NCBI RefSeq assembly: GCF_001571325.1
Contig: NZ_BCTO01000045.1
Coordinates: 1-41,267 of the forward strand
Source: Delftia tsuruhatensis NBRC 16741
GTDB taxonomy: Bacteria; Pseudomonadota; Gammaproteobacteria; Burkholderiales; Burkholderiaceae_C
Direction of reading: 5' to 3'
DNA: 41,267 nt
Shown: in pieces, positions 26,588 to 35,420 of the stretch
Layout: every line of letters begins with the position of its first letter
Numbering within the stretch: the stretch's first letter is position 1
The notes under the pieces: generated by a model
Seen by the model: the letters and a program-made list of their open reading frames with translations, nothing else
Databases searched by the model: none
What the model was told of the DNA's origin: nothing
Made by a program: the position numbers and the translations under genes

Positions 26588-27109
26588 TTATGGCTTGGCG
26601 GGCGCGGGCGTGAACAGGCTGCCGCCCAGCTTGACGCCGGCCTTCAGGCCGCGCTTGGCGAACCAGCCCTGGTTCATCTCCAGCACATAGCGCACGGGCT
26701 TGGCCGAGCAGTGCGAGTCCTCGGTCATGGGCTTCATGTCGGCCAGGTTCACGATGGTGCCGTCATCGGCCACGAAGGCGGCGGTCAGCGGCAGCAGGGT
26801 GTTGCGCATCCAGAAGCACTGCACGGCAGGCACCTCGAAGACGAAGATCATGCCCTCCTGCTGGGGCATGTCCTGGCGGAACATCAGGCCGATGGCGCGC
26901 TCGCGGTCCGAGGCGGCCACCTGGGCATCGATGCGGTGGATTCCGGCCGTCAACTCCACGCGGCGCAGGTTCATCTGGGGGCTGCCCTGGGGCTGTGCGC
27001 CTGCCGATACGGCGGCGCCGGCCAGGCAGGCAGCCATGAGCAACCGCTGCAGCGCGCGGCGGGAAAGGGATGTGTGGAGGGGTGTCGAAGGCTTCGTCAT
27101 CTTGCACAT
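26588..27109 (-). CDS. DUF192 family exported protein
   Basis: The 173-residue protein has an N-terminal signal peptide (LLMAACLAGAAVSAGAQ) and a DUF192 domain: VASDRERAIGLMFRQDMPQQEGMIFVFE, QCFWMRNTLLPLTAAFVADDGTIV, and AKPVRYVLEMNQGWFAKRGLKAG. DUF192 proteins are small beta-barrel-like exported proteins of uncertain role. The ATG at 27109 or the ATG three codons later could start it, and neither has a strong ribosome site. It is the first gene of a minus-strand run that continues to the AlkD-like gene, only 9 bases before DUF2946. Confidence 0.9.
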   Translation of the reverse strand: MCKMTKPSTPLHTSLSRRALQRLLMAACLAGAAVSAGAQPQGSPQMNLRRVELTAGIHRIDAQVAASDRERAIGLMFRQDMPQQEGMIFVFEVPAVQCFWMRNTLLPLTAAFVADDGTIVNLADMKPMTEDSHCSAKPVRYVLEMNQGWFAKRGLKAGVKLGGSLFTPAPAKP

Positions 27110-27180
27110 TCTGTCGCAGGGGGCGCGTGGCCGGACGCAAAAATCGGCCCGGCCGGGCCATCATGGCCGGGCGGGCGGCA

Positions 27181-27221
27181 AAAAGCCCGCAGTGCATTGC
27201 TGACTTGCGGGCTTTTTTTGA
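27181..27221. terminator. Bidirectional intrinsic terminator
   Basis: AAAAAGCCCGCA (27181-27192) pairs with TGCGGGCTTTTT (27207-27218), with T tracts on both strands. It ends the minus-strand gene at 27253-27474 and separates it from DUF192. Confidence 0.88.
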
Positions 27222-27252
27222 GGGGATGCCAGCGGGCATCCCGGCGCCTGGA

Positions 27253-27474
27253 TCAGGCCACGGCCTTGTGTGCCTTCTTGGTGGAACGCTTGGCGTGCTT
27301 CTTGCCGGAATGCTTGCCGCTCTTGGCAACCTTGGCCTTCTTGGCTGTGTGAGCGGGAGCAGCTGCGGAAGCGGCCGTGGGAGCCGACATCGGCGTTTCG
27401 GGTGCTGCGGCGGCCTGTGCGAAGGCGCCTGCGGCAAACGAACCGGCGACCAGGACAGCGAGGAGTTTTTTCAT
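27253..27474 (-). CDS. Small exported Ala/Lys-rich cationic protein
   Basis: The 73-residue product has a classic signal peptide (MKKLLAVLVAGSFAAGAFAQ) and a mature part made almost wholly of Ala, Lys, His, Ser and Thr (HTAKKAKVAKSGKHSGKKHAK). The start at 27474 is chosen because AGGAA lies about eight bases before it, whereas the ATG three codons earlier touches that site. The composition recalls acid-shock (Asr-like) periplasmic proteins and histone-H1-like tails. The signal peptide favours the periplasm. It is divergent from icd. Confidence 0.8.
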   Translation of the reverse strand: MKKLLAVLVAGSFAAGAFAQAAAAPETPMSAPTAASAAAPAHTAKKAKVAKSGKHSGKKHAKRSTKKAHKAVA

Positions 27475-27602
27475 ATATGCCATTTCCTAGAAAAGCGGTA
27501 GAAGCCAAGTTGAACCAGACAGCGGTGCGAAATTGTTGATGCACCGCAGATGCTCAACGCACTGACTGTATCGCCGTTGACAGGAAGGCGACCCGATTGT
27601 CG

Positions 27603-27612
27603 TTAGAATTTT
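27603..27612 (+). promoter_or_regulatory. Promoter-like element of dimeric icd
   Basis: TTAGAATTTT, with -10-like TAGAAT at 27604, is identical to the element before the monomeric icd (13584-13593). A TTGACA at 27577 is 21 bases upstream, too far for a standard -35. A near-palindrome (GCACCAAATTTGTGC) follows. Confidence 0.4.
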
Positions 27613-27683
27613 CTGCACCAAATTTGTGCCCATTCCGGGCATTCACTCTTGCCTCGTGCACCAGCCAACGGAGACCCGTCCCC

Positions 27684-28946
<1,263 letters not shown>

Positions 28947-28965
28947 CGGGAGCCCGCGCTCCATG

Positions 28966-28995
28966 AAAAAACCGCGCCAGGGCGCGGTTTTTCTT
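28966..28995 (+). terminator. Intrinsic terminator of dimeric icd
   Basis: A stem of about ten pairs (AAAACCGCG/CGCGGTTTT core, tight loop) with flanking A and T tracts. It lies between convergent genes and likely works in both directions. Confidence 0.88.
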
Positions 28996-29012
28996 TGACG
29001 GGCGTTGACGGG

Positions 29013-29780
29013 TCAGCTCTTGGGCAGCGCACAGCCATCGGGCCCGCAATCCTCGCCTTGGGGCGCGGTCTGCTCGCCGGCGGTGATGGCCGCCACCTGC
29101 TGCACCCACTCGCCCAGCTGCGTTGCCCATCCCTGTGCATCTCCCAGCCAGGGACCGATGTCGATGCGCTGGATGGCGCGCTGGCCCGGCTGCTCGGCCT
29201 CGGGGTGGTCGAACTCCAGCGCGAAGGTCGGGAAACCCTGGCCCTGTGCCAGGTTCAGCCATTCGCGCGCCTGGGTGATATGCGCCTGGGTGGCAGCGCC
29301 GGACAAGCGCTGGAAGGCCTGGGCAAAGGCCTCGCCGTCCAGTCCCAGGTCACGGGCCAGTTCCTGCAGCACGGCGGGGTCGCTGATGCGGCGGCCTTCC
29401 ACGTAGTGGGCCTGCTGCTGGCGCGCCAGCATGTCCAGGCCCCGGCCCGCCAGTTCCTCGGCGGCCAGCAGGGCCGTGGTGGGCGGCTCCGAGTCCAGCA
29501 CGGCGCCCAGGTCGTTGAGCAGGCCATCGAAGTAGGCAGGGCCGAACGGCTGGCCCGTCATCTCGGCAATGCGCTGGTCGTGCGGCATCACATGGCCGCG
29601 CCAGTCGGCCGTGATGGTGCGGGTGTGGGCGCCCGTGAGCATGCCGCCGCCATGCCATCGCAGCGTGACGCCGGGCACGCTGCGCGCGGCCTTGACCAGG
29701 GGCGCGGCGGCATAGCACCAGCCGCACAGCGGGTCAAAGATGTAGTGAAGGACAAAGGGCGGCTGCGCGGTCGTGGTCAT
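29013..29780 (-). CDS. DsbA/FrnE-family thioredoxin-fold oxidoreductase
   Basis: The 255-residue protein has an active-site CGWC (19-22) in FDPLCGWCYAAAPL, followed by a helical insertion and a cis-Pro region (QGFPTFALE). This is the FrnE-like DsbA family. It has no signal peptide, so it is probably cytoplasmic and may act in redox repair or as an isomerase. The C terminus carries another Cys pair (EDCGPDGCALP), possibly a metal or resolving site. The ribosome site is weak. It converges on icd and diverges from the retropepsin. Confidence 0.88.
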   Translation of the reverse strand: MTTTAQPPFVLHYIFDPLCGWCYAAAPLVKAARSVPGVTLRWHGGGMLTGAHTRTITADWRGHVMPHDQRIAEMTGQPFGPAYFDGLLNDLGAVLDSEPPTTALLAAEELAGRGLDMLARQQQAHYVEGRRISDPAVLQELARDLGLDGEAFAQAFQRLSGAATQAHITQAREWLNLAQGQGFPTFALEFDHPEAEQPGQRAIQRIDIGPWLGDAQGWATQLGEWVQQVAAITAGEQTAPQGEDCGPDGCALPKS

Positions 29781-29917
29781 GGCAGGAGCGGGCTGTGATG
29801 AAGGCGCCCACTGTAGCGGCTATTGGCTTGCCCGTGACGGGGCAGGGCCGCAGGCAGAATGGGCGACTGCCGCCGTGCAGCCACCGTGCTGCCATCGTCG
29901 ATCCCGTCTGCATTGCC

Positions 29918-30505
29918 ATGCGCCTCAAGTCCACGCCGCCTCCGTCCGATCCGTCCGACCCGTCCGCTTCCTCTGCACCGGCCGCCGAGCCCAGTGTCCA
30001 GTCCGTCGCCCGGCGCGGCATGCTGGGTTTTCTGCTGTTCTGGCTCCTGGTCATGGGAGTGCTGTACTGGGCCATGCAGATGTACCTGAAGCCGGCCGGC
30101 GTCAAGGTCCAGGCCGATGGCACGGTGGCCATTGCGCGTGACCGTGACGGGCATTTCCGCGTGGAAGGGGCCGTCAACGGGCAGCCCGTGCTGTTCCTGG
30201 TGGACACGGGCGCCAGCATGGTCGGCGTGACCGAGCCGCTGGCCGAGCGCGCAGGCCTGGACGGCGGCGAGCCGGTTCGCTTTCGCACCGCCAATGGCGA
30301 GCGCGACGGCCGCATGGTGGTGGCCGATCAGGTGCGCGTGGCCTCCCTGGTGGTCAGCGGCCTGCGCGTGGGCACGGGCTATACGGGCAGCACGGACAGG
30401 GATGCGCTGCTGGGCCAGAACTTCCTGCGCCAGTTCGATGTGGAAATACGCGGCGACCGCATGCTGATCCATCCGCGCGGCAGCGGGTCTTCGCCCAGGC
30501 AGTAA
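29918..30505 (+). CDS. Membrane-anchored retropepsin-like aspartic protease
   Basis: The 195-residue product has one membrane span (35-57) and a single-lobed aspartic protease domain with catalytic D96 (FLVDTGAS), a flap region, and LLGQNFLRQFDV near the C terminus. This matches the TIGR02281 clan AA family. Two copies would dimerise to form the active site, on the periplasmic side. I start at ATG 29918 (MRLKSTPP) because the upstream 41 codons read as non-coding. The ribosome site is weak. It is followed by a repeat-rich gap and the beta-lactamase-fold gene, perhaps in one transcript. Confidence 0.85.
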   Translation: MRLKSTPPPSDPSDPSASSAPAAEPSVQSVARRGMLGFLLFWLLVMGVLYWAMQMYLKPAGVKVQADGTVAIARDRDGHFRVEGAVNGQPVLFLVDTGASMVGVTEPLAERAGLDGGEPVRFRTANGERDGRMVVADQVRVASLVVSGLRVGTGYTGSTDRDALLGQNFLRQFDVEIRGDRMLIHPRGSGSSPRQ

Positions 30506-30510
30506 GTACG

Positions 30511-30542
30511 TAAGCAACTAAGTAACTAACTAGCTAAGCAAG
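30511..30542 (+). repeat. Degenerate tetranucleotide repeat full of stop codons
   Basis: Eight four-base units in a row follow the pattern (T/C)A(A/G)(G/C): TAAG CAAC TAAG TAAC, then TAAC TAGC TAAG CAAG. Together with a TAA at 30503 they give seven stop codons in 35 bases, spread over all three frames. The run ends just before the ribosome site AGGGAGAGGG of the next gene. Confidence 0.8.
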
Positions 30543-30552
30543 GGAGAGGGAC

Positions 30553-31671
30553 ATGACAAACAACGGCTTTCGCACCGACAGGCGCAGGTGGCTGCAGACG
30601 GGCGCAGCCCTGGCGACGCTGGGCTGCACGGCCTGTGCCAGCGTGGGGCAGGGCGGTGCCTTTTCCACCGGCACCGGCACCGGCCTGGCCGAGGACCTGG
30701 GCGAACGCCTGGACCAGGGCGTGCAGAGCGGAGAACTGGCGAACCTGCACGCTGTCGTCGTGATGCGCCACGGCCGGCTGGCGCTGGAGCGCTATTTCGA
30801 GGGCGAGGACGAACGCTGGGGGGAGCCGCTGGGCAAGGTGGCCTTCAACGCCGACTCCCTGCACGATGTGCGCTCGGTCAGCAAGAGCATCGTCGGCCTG
30901 CTGTACGGCATGGCCTTGGCCGAGGGCAAGGTGCCCGCGCTGGACACGCCCCTTGTCCAGTCTTTTCCCGCCTACGGCGATCTGGCGGCCGATGGGCGCC
31001 GGCGCGCCATCCTCATCTCCCACGCCCTGGGCATGACCATGGGCCTGCAATGGGACGAGGACCTTCCGTATTCCGACCCGCGCAACAGCGAAATCGCCAT
31101 GGAGCGCAGCAGCGACCGCTACCGCTACGTGCTGGAGCAGCCCATCGTCGCCCCGCCCGGCGAACGCTGGTGCTACAGCGGCGGGGCGACGGCCCTGCTG
31201 GGCCATCTGATCGCGCAGGGCAGCGGCATGCCGCTGCTGGACTATGCGCGGCACAAGCTGTTTGCTCCGCTGGGCATCGACAAGGCCGAGTGGACGCCTG
31301 GCACCAACGGCGAGGCGGCCGCCGCCTCCGGCCTGCGCCTGCGGGCGCGGGACCTGGCCCGCATCGGCCAGCTGGTGCTGCAGCAGGGTGAATGGCAGGG
31401 ACGGGCGCTGGTGCCCCGGCATTGGATTGTGCAATCCATGCAGCCGCGCGTGGACGCCTGGCCCGGCCTGCGCTACGGCCACCACTGGTACGTGGGGCAG
31501 ACCCGCGCCGGCCTGGCGTACTACATGGCCATCGGCCTGGGCGGCCAGCGGCTGGTGGTCGTGCCCCAGCATTCGCTGGTGTATGCCGTCTTCATGGGCA
31601 ACTACGACAGCCCCCAGCAGGTGCAGCGCGTGGCCGCCGTGCAGGGCCTGATCGCCGCTGCCTTGCGTTGA
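30553..31671 (+). CDS. Class C beta-lactamase-fold serine hydrolase, Tat-targeted
   Basis: The 372-residue protein has a twin-arginine signal (TDRRRWLQTGAALATLG) ending in CTAC, which could also be a lipobox-like site. The active-site SxxK is S108-V-S-K111 (RSVSKSIVGLL), the second motif is YSG (CYSGGATALLG), and the third region is near HHWYVGQT. This is the broad family of penicillin-binding esterases and EstB-like hydrolases rather than a classic AmpC, which is usually Sec-exported. AGGGAGAGGG lies just before the ATG. Substrate is unknown: esterase, peptidase or lactam hydrolase are all possible. Confidence 0.88.
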   Translation: MTNNGFRTDRRRWLQTGAALATLGCTACASVGQGGAFSTGTGTGLAEDLGERLDQGVQSGELANLHAVVVMRHGRLALERYFEGEDERWGEPLGKVAFNADSLHDVRSVSKSIVGLLYGMALAEGKVPALDTPLVQSFPAYGDLAADGRRRAILISHALGMTMGLQWDEDLPYSDPRNSEIAMERSSDRYRYVLEQPIVAPPGERWCYSGGATALLGHLIAQGSGMPLLDYARHKLFAPLGIDKAEWTPGTNGEAAAASGLRLRARDLARIGQLVLQQGEWQGRALVPRHWIVQSMQPRVDAWPGLRYGHHWYVGQTRAGLAYYMAIGLGGQRLVVVPQHSLVYAVFMGNYDSPQQVQRVAAVQGLIAAALR

Positions 31672-31911
31672 CTGCCTGGCGTTGACAGCCTTGCCCTGAC
31701 AGCCGAGCGCGGGCACGTCGGGCGTGCGAGAATCCCGGCTTCCAAGGTCGGCCGCATGCCCGGCTCGCGCAAGCAGGGCGCGAAGCGGGGCGGGCCGGTG
31801 CGTGTCGAGGCTCGATCCACTTTCCTGGTTCCGGTGCCGGCCCATGAGCCCCTGAGGCCATGGCGCCGGTTGTTTCTGCCTCCCGCATGATCGCCAGATC
31901 ACCGTTTGCCC

Positions 31912-32976
31912 GTGTCCCACCGCCAGCCCATCCGCATCGCCGACCGCCACCAATTCGACACCCTGATCGACGCCCGCTCGCCTGCCGAATTCGCGCAGGA
32001 CCACATTCCCGGCGCCATCAACTGCCCCGTGCTCGACAACGAGGAGCGCGCCCGGATCGGCACCATCTACAAGCAGGTCAGCCCCTTCGAGGCCAAGCGC
32101 CTGGGAGCGGCCATGGTCTCGGCCAATCTGGCGCGCCATCTGCAGGAAACCTTCGCCGACAAACCCGCCAACTGGAAGCCGCTGGTCTACTGCTGGCGCG
32201 GTGGCCTGCGCAGTGGTTCCATGGTCACCTGGCTGCGCCTGGTCGGCTGGGATGCCCAGCAACTGGCCAACGGCTACAAGTCCTATCGCGGCCATGTGAT
32301 CGAGCTGATCGACCGCCTGGTGCCCCAGCTGCGCCTGCAGGTGCTGTGCGGCGCCACCGGCAGCGCCAAGACCCGCGTGCTGCATGCCCTGGCCGAGGCC
32401 GGCGAGCAGGTGCTGGACCTGGAGGGCTATGCCAGCCACAAGGGCTCCTTGCTGGGCAACCTGCCCGGCGTGGAGCAGCCCAGCCAGAAATACTTCGAGA
32501 CGCTGCTGGCCCAGCAGCTGGAGAGTTTCGACACCGCACGCACCGTGTACGTGGAAGGCGAGAGCGCCAAGATCGGCCGCGTGTCCCTGCCGCTGGTGCT
32601 GGTCGAGCACATGCGCCAGTCGCCCGTGATTGCGCTCGATGCCACGCCCGAGGCGCGCCTGGCCTACCTGCTGCGCGACTACGCCTACCTGGGCGACGAT
32701 CCGCAGATGCTGGCCGACAAGCTGGGCTGGCTCAAGGAGCTGCAGGGCAAGGAGACCATCTCGCGCTGGCAGGCCTGGGCGCATGAGCGCAGCCTCTCGC
32801 CGCTGTTCTCCGAGCTCATGGTCCAGCACTACGACCCGCACTACGAGCGCTCGCAGGAGCGGCATTTCACGCAGTGGCGCACGCGCCGCAGGGTGCAGGC
32901 CGACGACCTCAGCGAGGCCGGCATCACCGCGCTGGCGCGCCAGATACTGGCGCTGGATGGGGCATCGGCCGCATGA
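31912..32976 (+). CDS. selU: tRNA 2-selenouridine synthase (SelU/MnmH)
   Basis: The 354-residue protein has an N-terminal rhodanese domain with catalytic C94 (VYCWRGGLRSGSM) and a C-terminal P-loop (GATGSAKT, 147-154). That is the architecture of MnmH, which swaps sulfur for selenium at the wobble uridine of tRNAs for Lys, Glu and Gln by way of geranylated intermediates. The likely start is GTG at 31912 (MSHRQPIRI), with no strong ribosome site. A TTG two codons earlier is also possible. Selenophosphate synthetase is not in this window. The stop codon lies in a 13-bp tandem repeat. The 240 bases before the start show no gene. Confidence 0.95.
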   Translation: MSHRQPIRIADRHQFDTLIDARSPAEFAQDHIPGAINCPVLDNEERARIGTIYKQVSPFEAKRLGAAMVSANLARHLQETFADKPANWKPLVYCWRGGLRSGSMVTWLRLVGWDAQQLANGYKSYRGHVIELIDRLVPQLRLQVLCGATGSAKTRVLHALAEAGEQVLDLEGYASHKGSLLGNLPGVEQPSQKYFETLLAQQLESFDTARTVYVEGESAKIGRVSLPLVLVEHMRQSPVIALDATPEARLAYLLRDYAYLGDDPQMLADKLGWLKELQGKETISRWQAWAHERSLSPLFSELMVQHYDPHYERSQERHFTQWRTRRRVQADDLSEAGITALARQILALDGASAA

Positions 32977-32999
32977 AGCAGCCGCATGAAGCAGCCGCG
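32968..32999. repeat. 13-bp tandem repeat across the selU stop codon
   Basis: GCCGCATGAAGCA occurs twice in tandem (32968-32980, 32981-32993), followed by a partial third copy (GCCGCG). The selU stop lies in the first copy, so copy-number change would not alter the protein. No terminator is visible in the 40-base gap to the convergent exporter gene. Confidence 0.85.
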
Positions 33000-33016
33000 T
33001 GGATCAGGCGTTTGAA

Positions 33017-33652
33017 TCAGCCGTGTGAGTCGGCCAGCACCGGATACAGCGACAGCAGCAGCAGGGCCGCCATGCACCAGTTGAAGCGGCGCAGTGCCTG
33101 CGGCGAGCGCAGCGCGCGCCCCACGGCGCTGCCGAACAGCGTCCAGACGCTGACGCTGGGATAGTTCACGATGCCCAGCACCAGGGCGGCCAGCACCAGG
33201 TTGATGAAGAAATCCTCGCGCGGCGTGTAGGTGGCAATCACGCCGATGGCCATGATCCAGGCCTTGGGGTTGACCCACTGGAAGGCCGCCGCCTGCCAGA
33301 ACCCGAAGGGCCGGGCACCCGCGTTGCCGCCGTCGATGCCGCCGCTGCCCGCGATCTTCCAGGCCAGCCAGACCAGATAGGCCGCGCCCAGGTACTTGAG
33401 CGCGGTGTAGATCACCGGCAGGCGCTCGAAAACCGCGCCCAGGCCCGCGCCCACCAGCAGCACCATGACCACCACGCCCACGGTGATGCCCAGCATGTGG
33501 GGCACCGTGCGGCGATAGCCGAAGGTGGCGCCCGAGGCCGTCAACATCACATTGTTGGGGCCGGGCGTGACGGAGCTGACGAAGGAGAACATGGCCAGTG
33601 GCAGCAGGAACGAGGTGTGGGCGGTATCGAAGGGCATGGTGGCAACAGGCAT
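33017..33652 (-). CDS. LysE/RhtB-family amino acid exporter
   Basis: The 211-residue protein has six membrane spans and the LysE signature SSVTPGPNNVMLTASGATFGYRRTVPHMLGI. Members export basic or neutral amino acids. Starts at 33652 (MPVATM) or 33637 (MPFDTAH) are possible. The longer is listed, and neither has a clear ribosome site. It is divergent from the MocR regulator with 126 bases between, a very common pairing that implies the regulator controls the exporter. Confidence 0.92.
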   Translation of the reverse strand: MPVATMPFDTAHTSFLLPLAMFSFVSSVTPGPNNVMLTASGATFGYRRTVPHMLGITVGVVVMVLLVGAGLGAVFERLPVIYTALKYLGAAYLVWLAWKIAGSGGIDGGNAGARPFGFWQAAAFQWVNPKAWIMAIGVIATYTPREDFFINLVLAALVLGIVNYPSVSVWTLFGSAVGRALRSPQALRRFNWCMAALLLLSLYPVLADSHG

Positions 33653-33730
33653 GACAGGGCATCCGGCGCCCTGTCTGCGCATGCCGCAGGCCGCGGCGCC
33701 GTCAGGCCATGCTAATGGCAGTGTTCGGTA

Positions 33731-33741
33731 CAGTAGCAGTA
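33731..33741. promoter_or_regulatory. Candidate MocR operator (CAGTA direct repeats)
   Basis: CAGTA-G-CAGTA lies in the divergent promoter region, inside a pseudo-palindrome (GTAC at 33728 and 33738) and a wider TGTTC/GAACA pair (33722 and 33751). MocR regulators such as GabR bind direct repeats in this position. Function is inferred. Confidence 0.4.
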
Positions 33742-33778
33742 CACTTTGCCAGAACAATTTGCCAACTGGCCTGCCCAC

Positions 33779-35308
33779 ATGACCCTGACACTTGATCCCG
33801 CAGCCACGCCGAAGCAAGCGCAGGCACAGCAGACACCGCAGACATCGAGTGCATCCTCCGCTACGGCTTTCCAGGCCGCTGCGCCCTGGCGTCCGCTGCG
33901 CTCCTCCGATCTCTCGCTGGTCGAGCAGCTCGTGGACCACTACGGCAGCCTCATCCGCCACCATGGCCTGCGCGCGGGCTCGCGGCTGCCCTCGGTGCGC
34001 GCGCTGGCGCAGCAGGCCGGCGTCAGCCGCGATACCGTGGTCCAGGCCTACGACCGGCTGGCCGCCCAGGGCCTGGTGCATTCGCGGCGCGGCTCGGGCG
34101 TCTTCGTCAGCGCCCGGCGCGCGGCCCAGGCCTTGCCGCGCGCCAGCCAGGGCCTGCCCACGCTGGAGCAGGGCGCAGCATTCGATACCGCCTTTCTGTT
34201 GCGCAGCATGTTCCGCGAAGGCACGGAGCATTCGGGCGACGCCGGCATGCTGCCGCCGGAATGGCTGGACCAGGAGATGCTGGCCTCGGCCCTGCGCGCC
34301 GTCGGCCGCAGCACGGGCACCAGCCTGCTGACCTATGGCGTGCCCCAGGGCTATCTGCCGCTGCGCCAGCAGATCGCCTCGGTGCTGCAGGCCCAGGACG
34401 TGCCAGCCCACCCCGAGGCCCACCTGATGACCGTGGCCGGTGTCACGCAGGGGCTGGACCTCATCGTGCGCAGCCTGGTGCGCCCTGGCGATACCGTGCT
34501 GGTGGAAGACCCCGGCTGGTTTCTCATCTTCGGCCGGCTCAACGCCCTGGGGGTGAACGTGGTCGGCGTGCCCCGCCTGCCCGGCGGCCCCGACGTGGAG
34601 GCGCTGGAGCGGCTGGCCCGCCAGCACCAGCCCCGGCTTTTCATCCTGAACACGGCCGTGCACAACCCCACGGGCCAGACCCTGTCGGCCGGCGTGGCCC
34701 ATGAGGTGCTGCGCATTGCCGAGCGCCACGACTTCTACCTGGCCGAGGACGACACCTACTCCGACTTCCTGCCCGGCGTGCCCGTGCGCCTGGCCGCCAT
34801 GGACCGGCTGCAGCGCGTGCTCCTGGTGGGCGGCTACTCCAAGACCCTGGCCGGCAGCCTGCGCGTGGGTTATGTCGCGGCACACACCGACCTGATACGG
34901 CGGCTGACCGACCTCAAGCTGCTGGGCGGCCTGACCACGGCGCTGCCGGGCGAGCAGGTGGTGCACCGCGTGCTGGCCGACGGCCAGTACCGCAAGCATG
35001 TGGACCGCCTGCGCGAGCGCGTGGACCGCGCGCGCAACCGCTGCCTGCGCATGCTCGAAGCCCTGGACTGCCGCGCCCCGCACGAACCGCAGGCCGGCAT
35101 GTTCGCCTGGGTGGACTGCGGCGTGGACTCGGAGGTGCTGGCCCGCCATGCCGCGCCGCAGGGCCTGCTGCTGGCGCCGGGCCTGCTGTTTTCGCCCAGG
35201 CAGGCCGCGGGCAGCATGCTGCGCATTCCAGTGCCCATGGTGGAGCAGCCCCAGACCTGGAAGATCCTTGGCCACCTGCTGGCGCAGCACCGGGGCGGTG
35301 GTGGATGA
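33779..35308 (+). CDS. MocR-type GntR/aminotransferase regulator
   Basis: The 509-residue protein fuses an N-terminal GntR winged helix (about 45-115: GLRAGSRLPSVRALAQQAGVSRDTVVQAYDRLAAQGLV) to a class I aminotransferase domain. The PLP lysine is K355 (GGYSKTLAGSLRVGY), preceded by NTAVHNPTGQTLS and AEDDTYSDF. MocR proteins use PLP or its adducts as ligand. ATG 33779 is preferred to a TTG 11 codons earlier. The divergent LysE exporter is the probable target. Confidence 0.94.
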   Translation: MTLTLDPAATPKQAQAQQTPQTSSASSATAFQAAAPWRPLRSSDLSLVEQLVDHYGSLIRHHGLRAGSRLPSVRALAQQAGVSRDTVVQAYDRLAAQGLVHSRRGSGVFVSARRAAQALPRASQGLPTLEQGAAFDTAFLLRSMFREGTEHSGDAGMLPPEWLDQEMLASALRAVGRSTGTSLLTYGVPQGYLPLRQQIASVLQAQDVPAHPEAHLMTVAGVTQGLDLIVRSLVRPGDTVLVEDPGWFLIFGRLNALGVNVVGVPRLPGGPDVEALERLARQHQPRLFILNTAVHNPTGQTLSAGVAHEVLRIAERHDFYLAEDDTYSDFLPGVPVRLAAMDRLQRVLLVGGYSKTLAGSLRVGYVAAHTDLIRRLTDLKLLGGLTTALPGEQVVHRVLADGQYRKHVDRLRERVDRARNRCLRMLEALDCRAPHEPQAGMFAWVDCGVDSEVLARHAAPQGLLLAPGLLFSPRQAAGSMLRIPVPMVEQPQTWKILGHLLAQHRGGGG

Positions 35309-35420
35309 GTGGACGGTGCAGCAACACTGCCTGACGGGAGGTTGACGCTGCCGGCGCCAGGGCGTGTAAGACACGGCATCGGGCCTCGGGGCCCCGGTAG
35401 TGCGCTGCTATCGTTCCGGG

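Noticed and set aside
24231..26690. Open frame of 819 codons on the plus strand
   Set aside because: It is antisense to the TonB-dependent receptor. It has no ribosome site and no recognisable domain.
30526..32865. Open frame of 779 codons on the minus strand
   Set aside because: It is antisense to the beta-lactamase-fold gene and selU, both clear families.
35384..35397. GGGCC-TCGG-GGCCC hairpin after the MocR gene as a terminator
   Set aside because: No T tract follows. The loop is short and the surrounding DNA is simply GC-rich.
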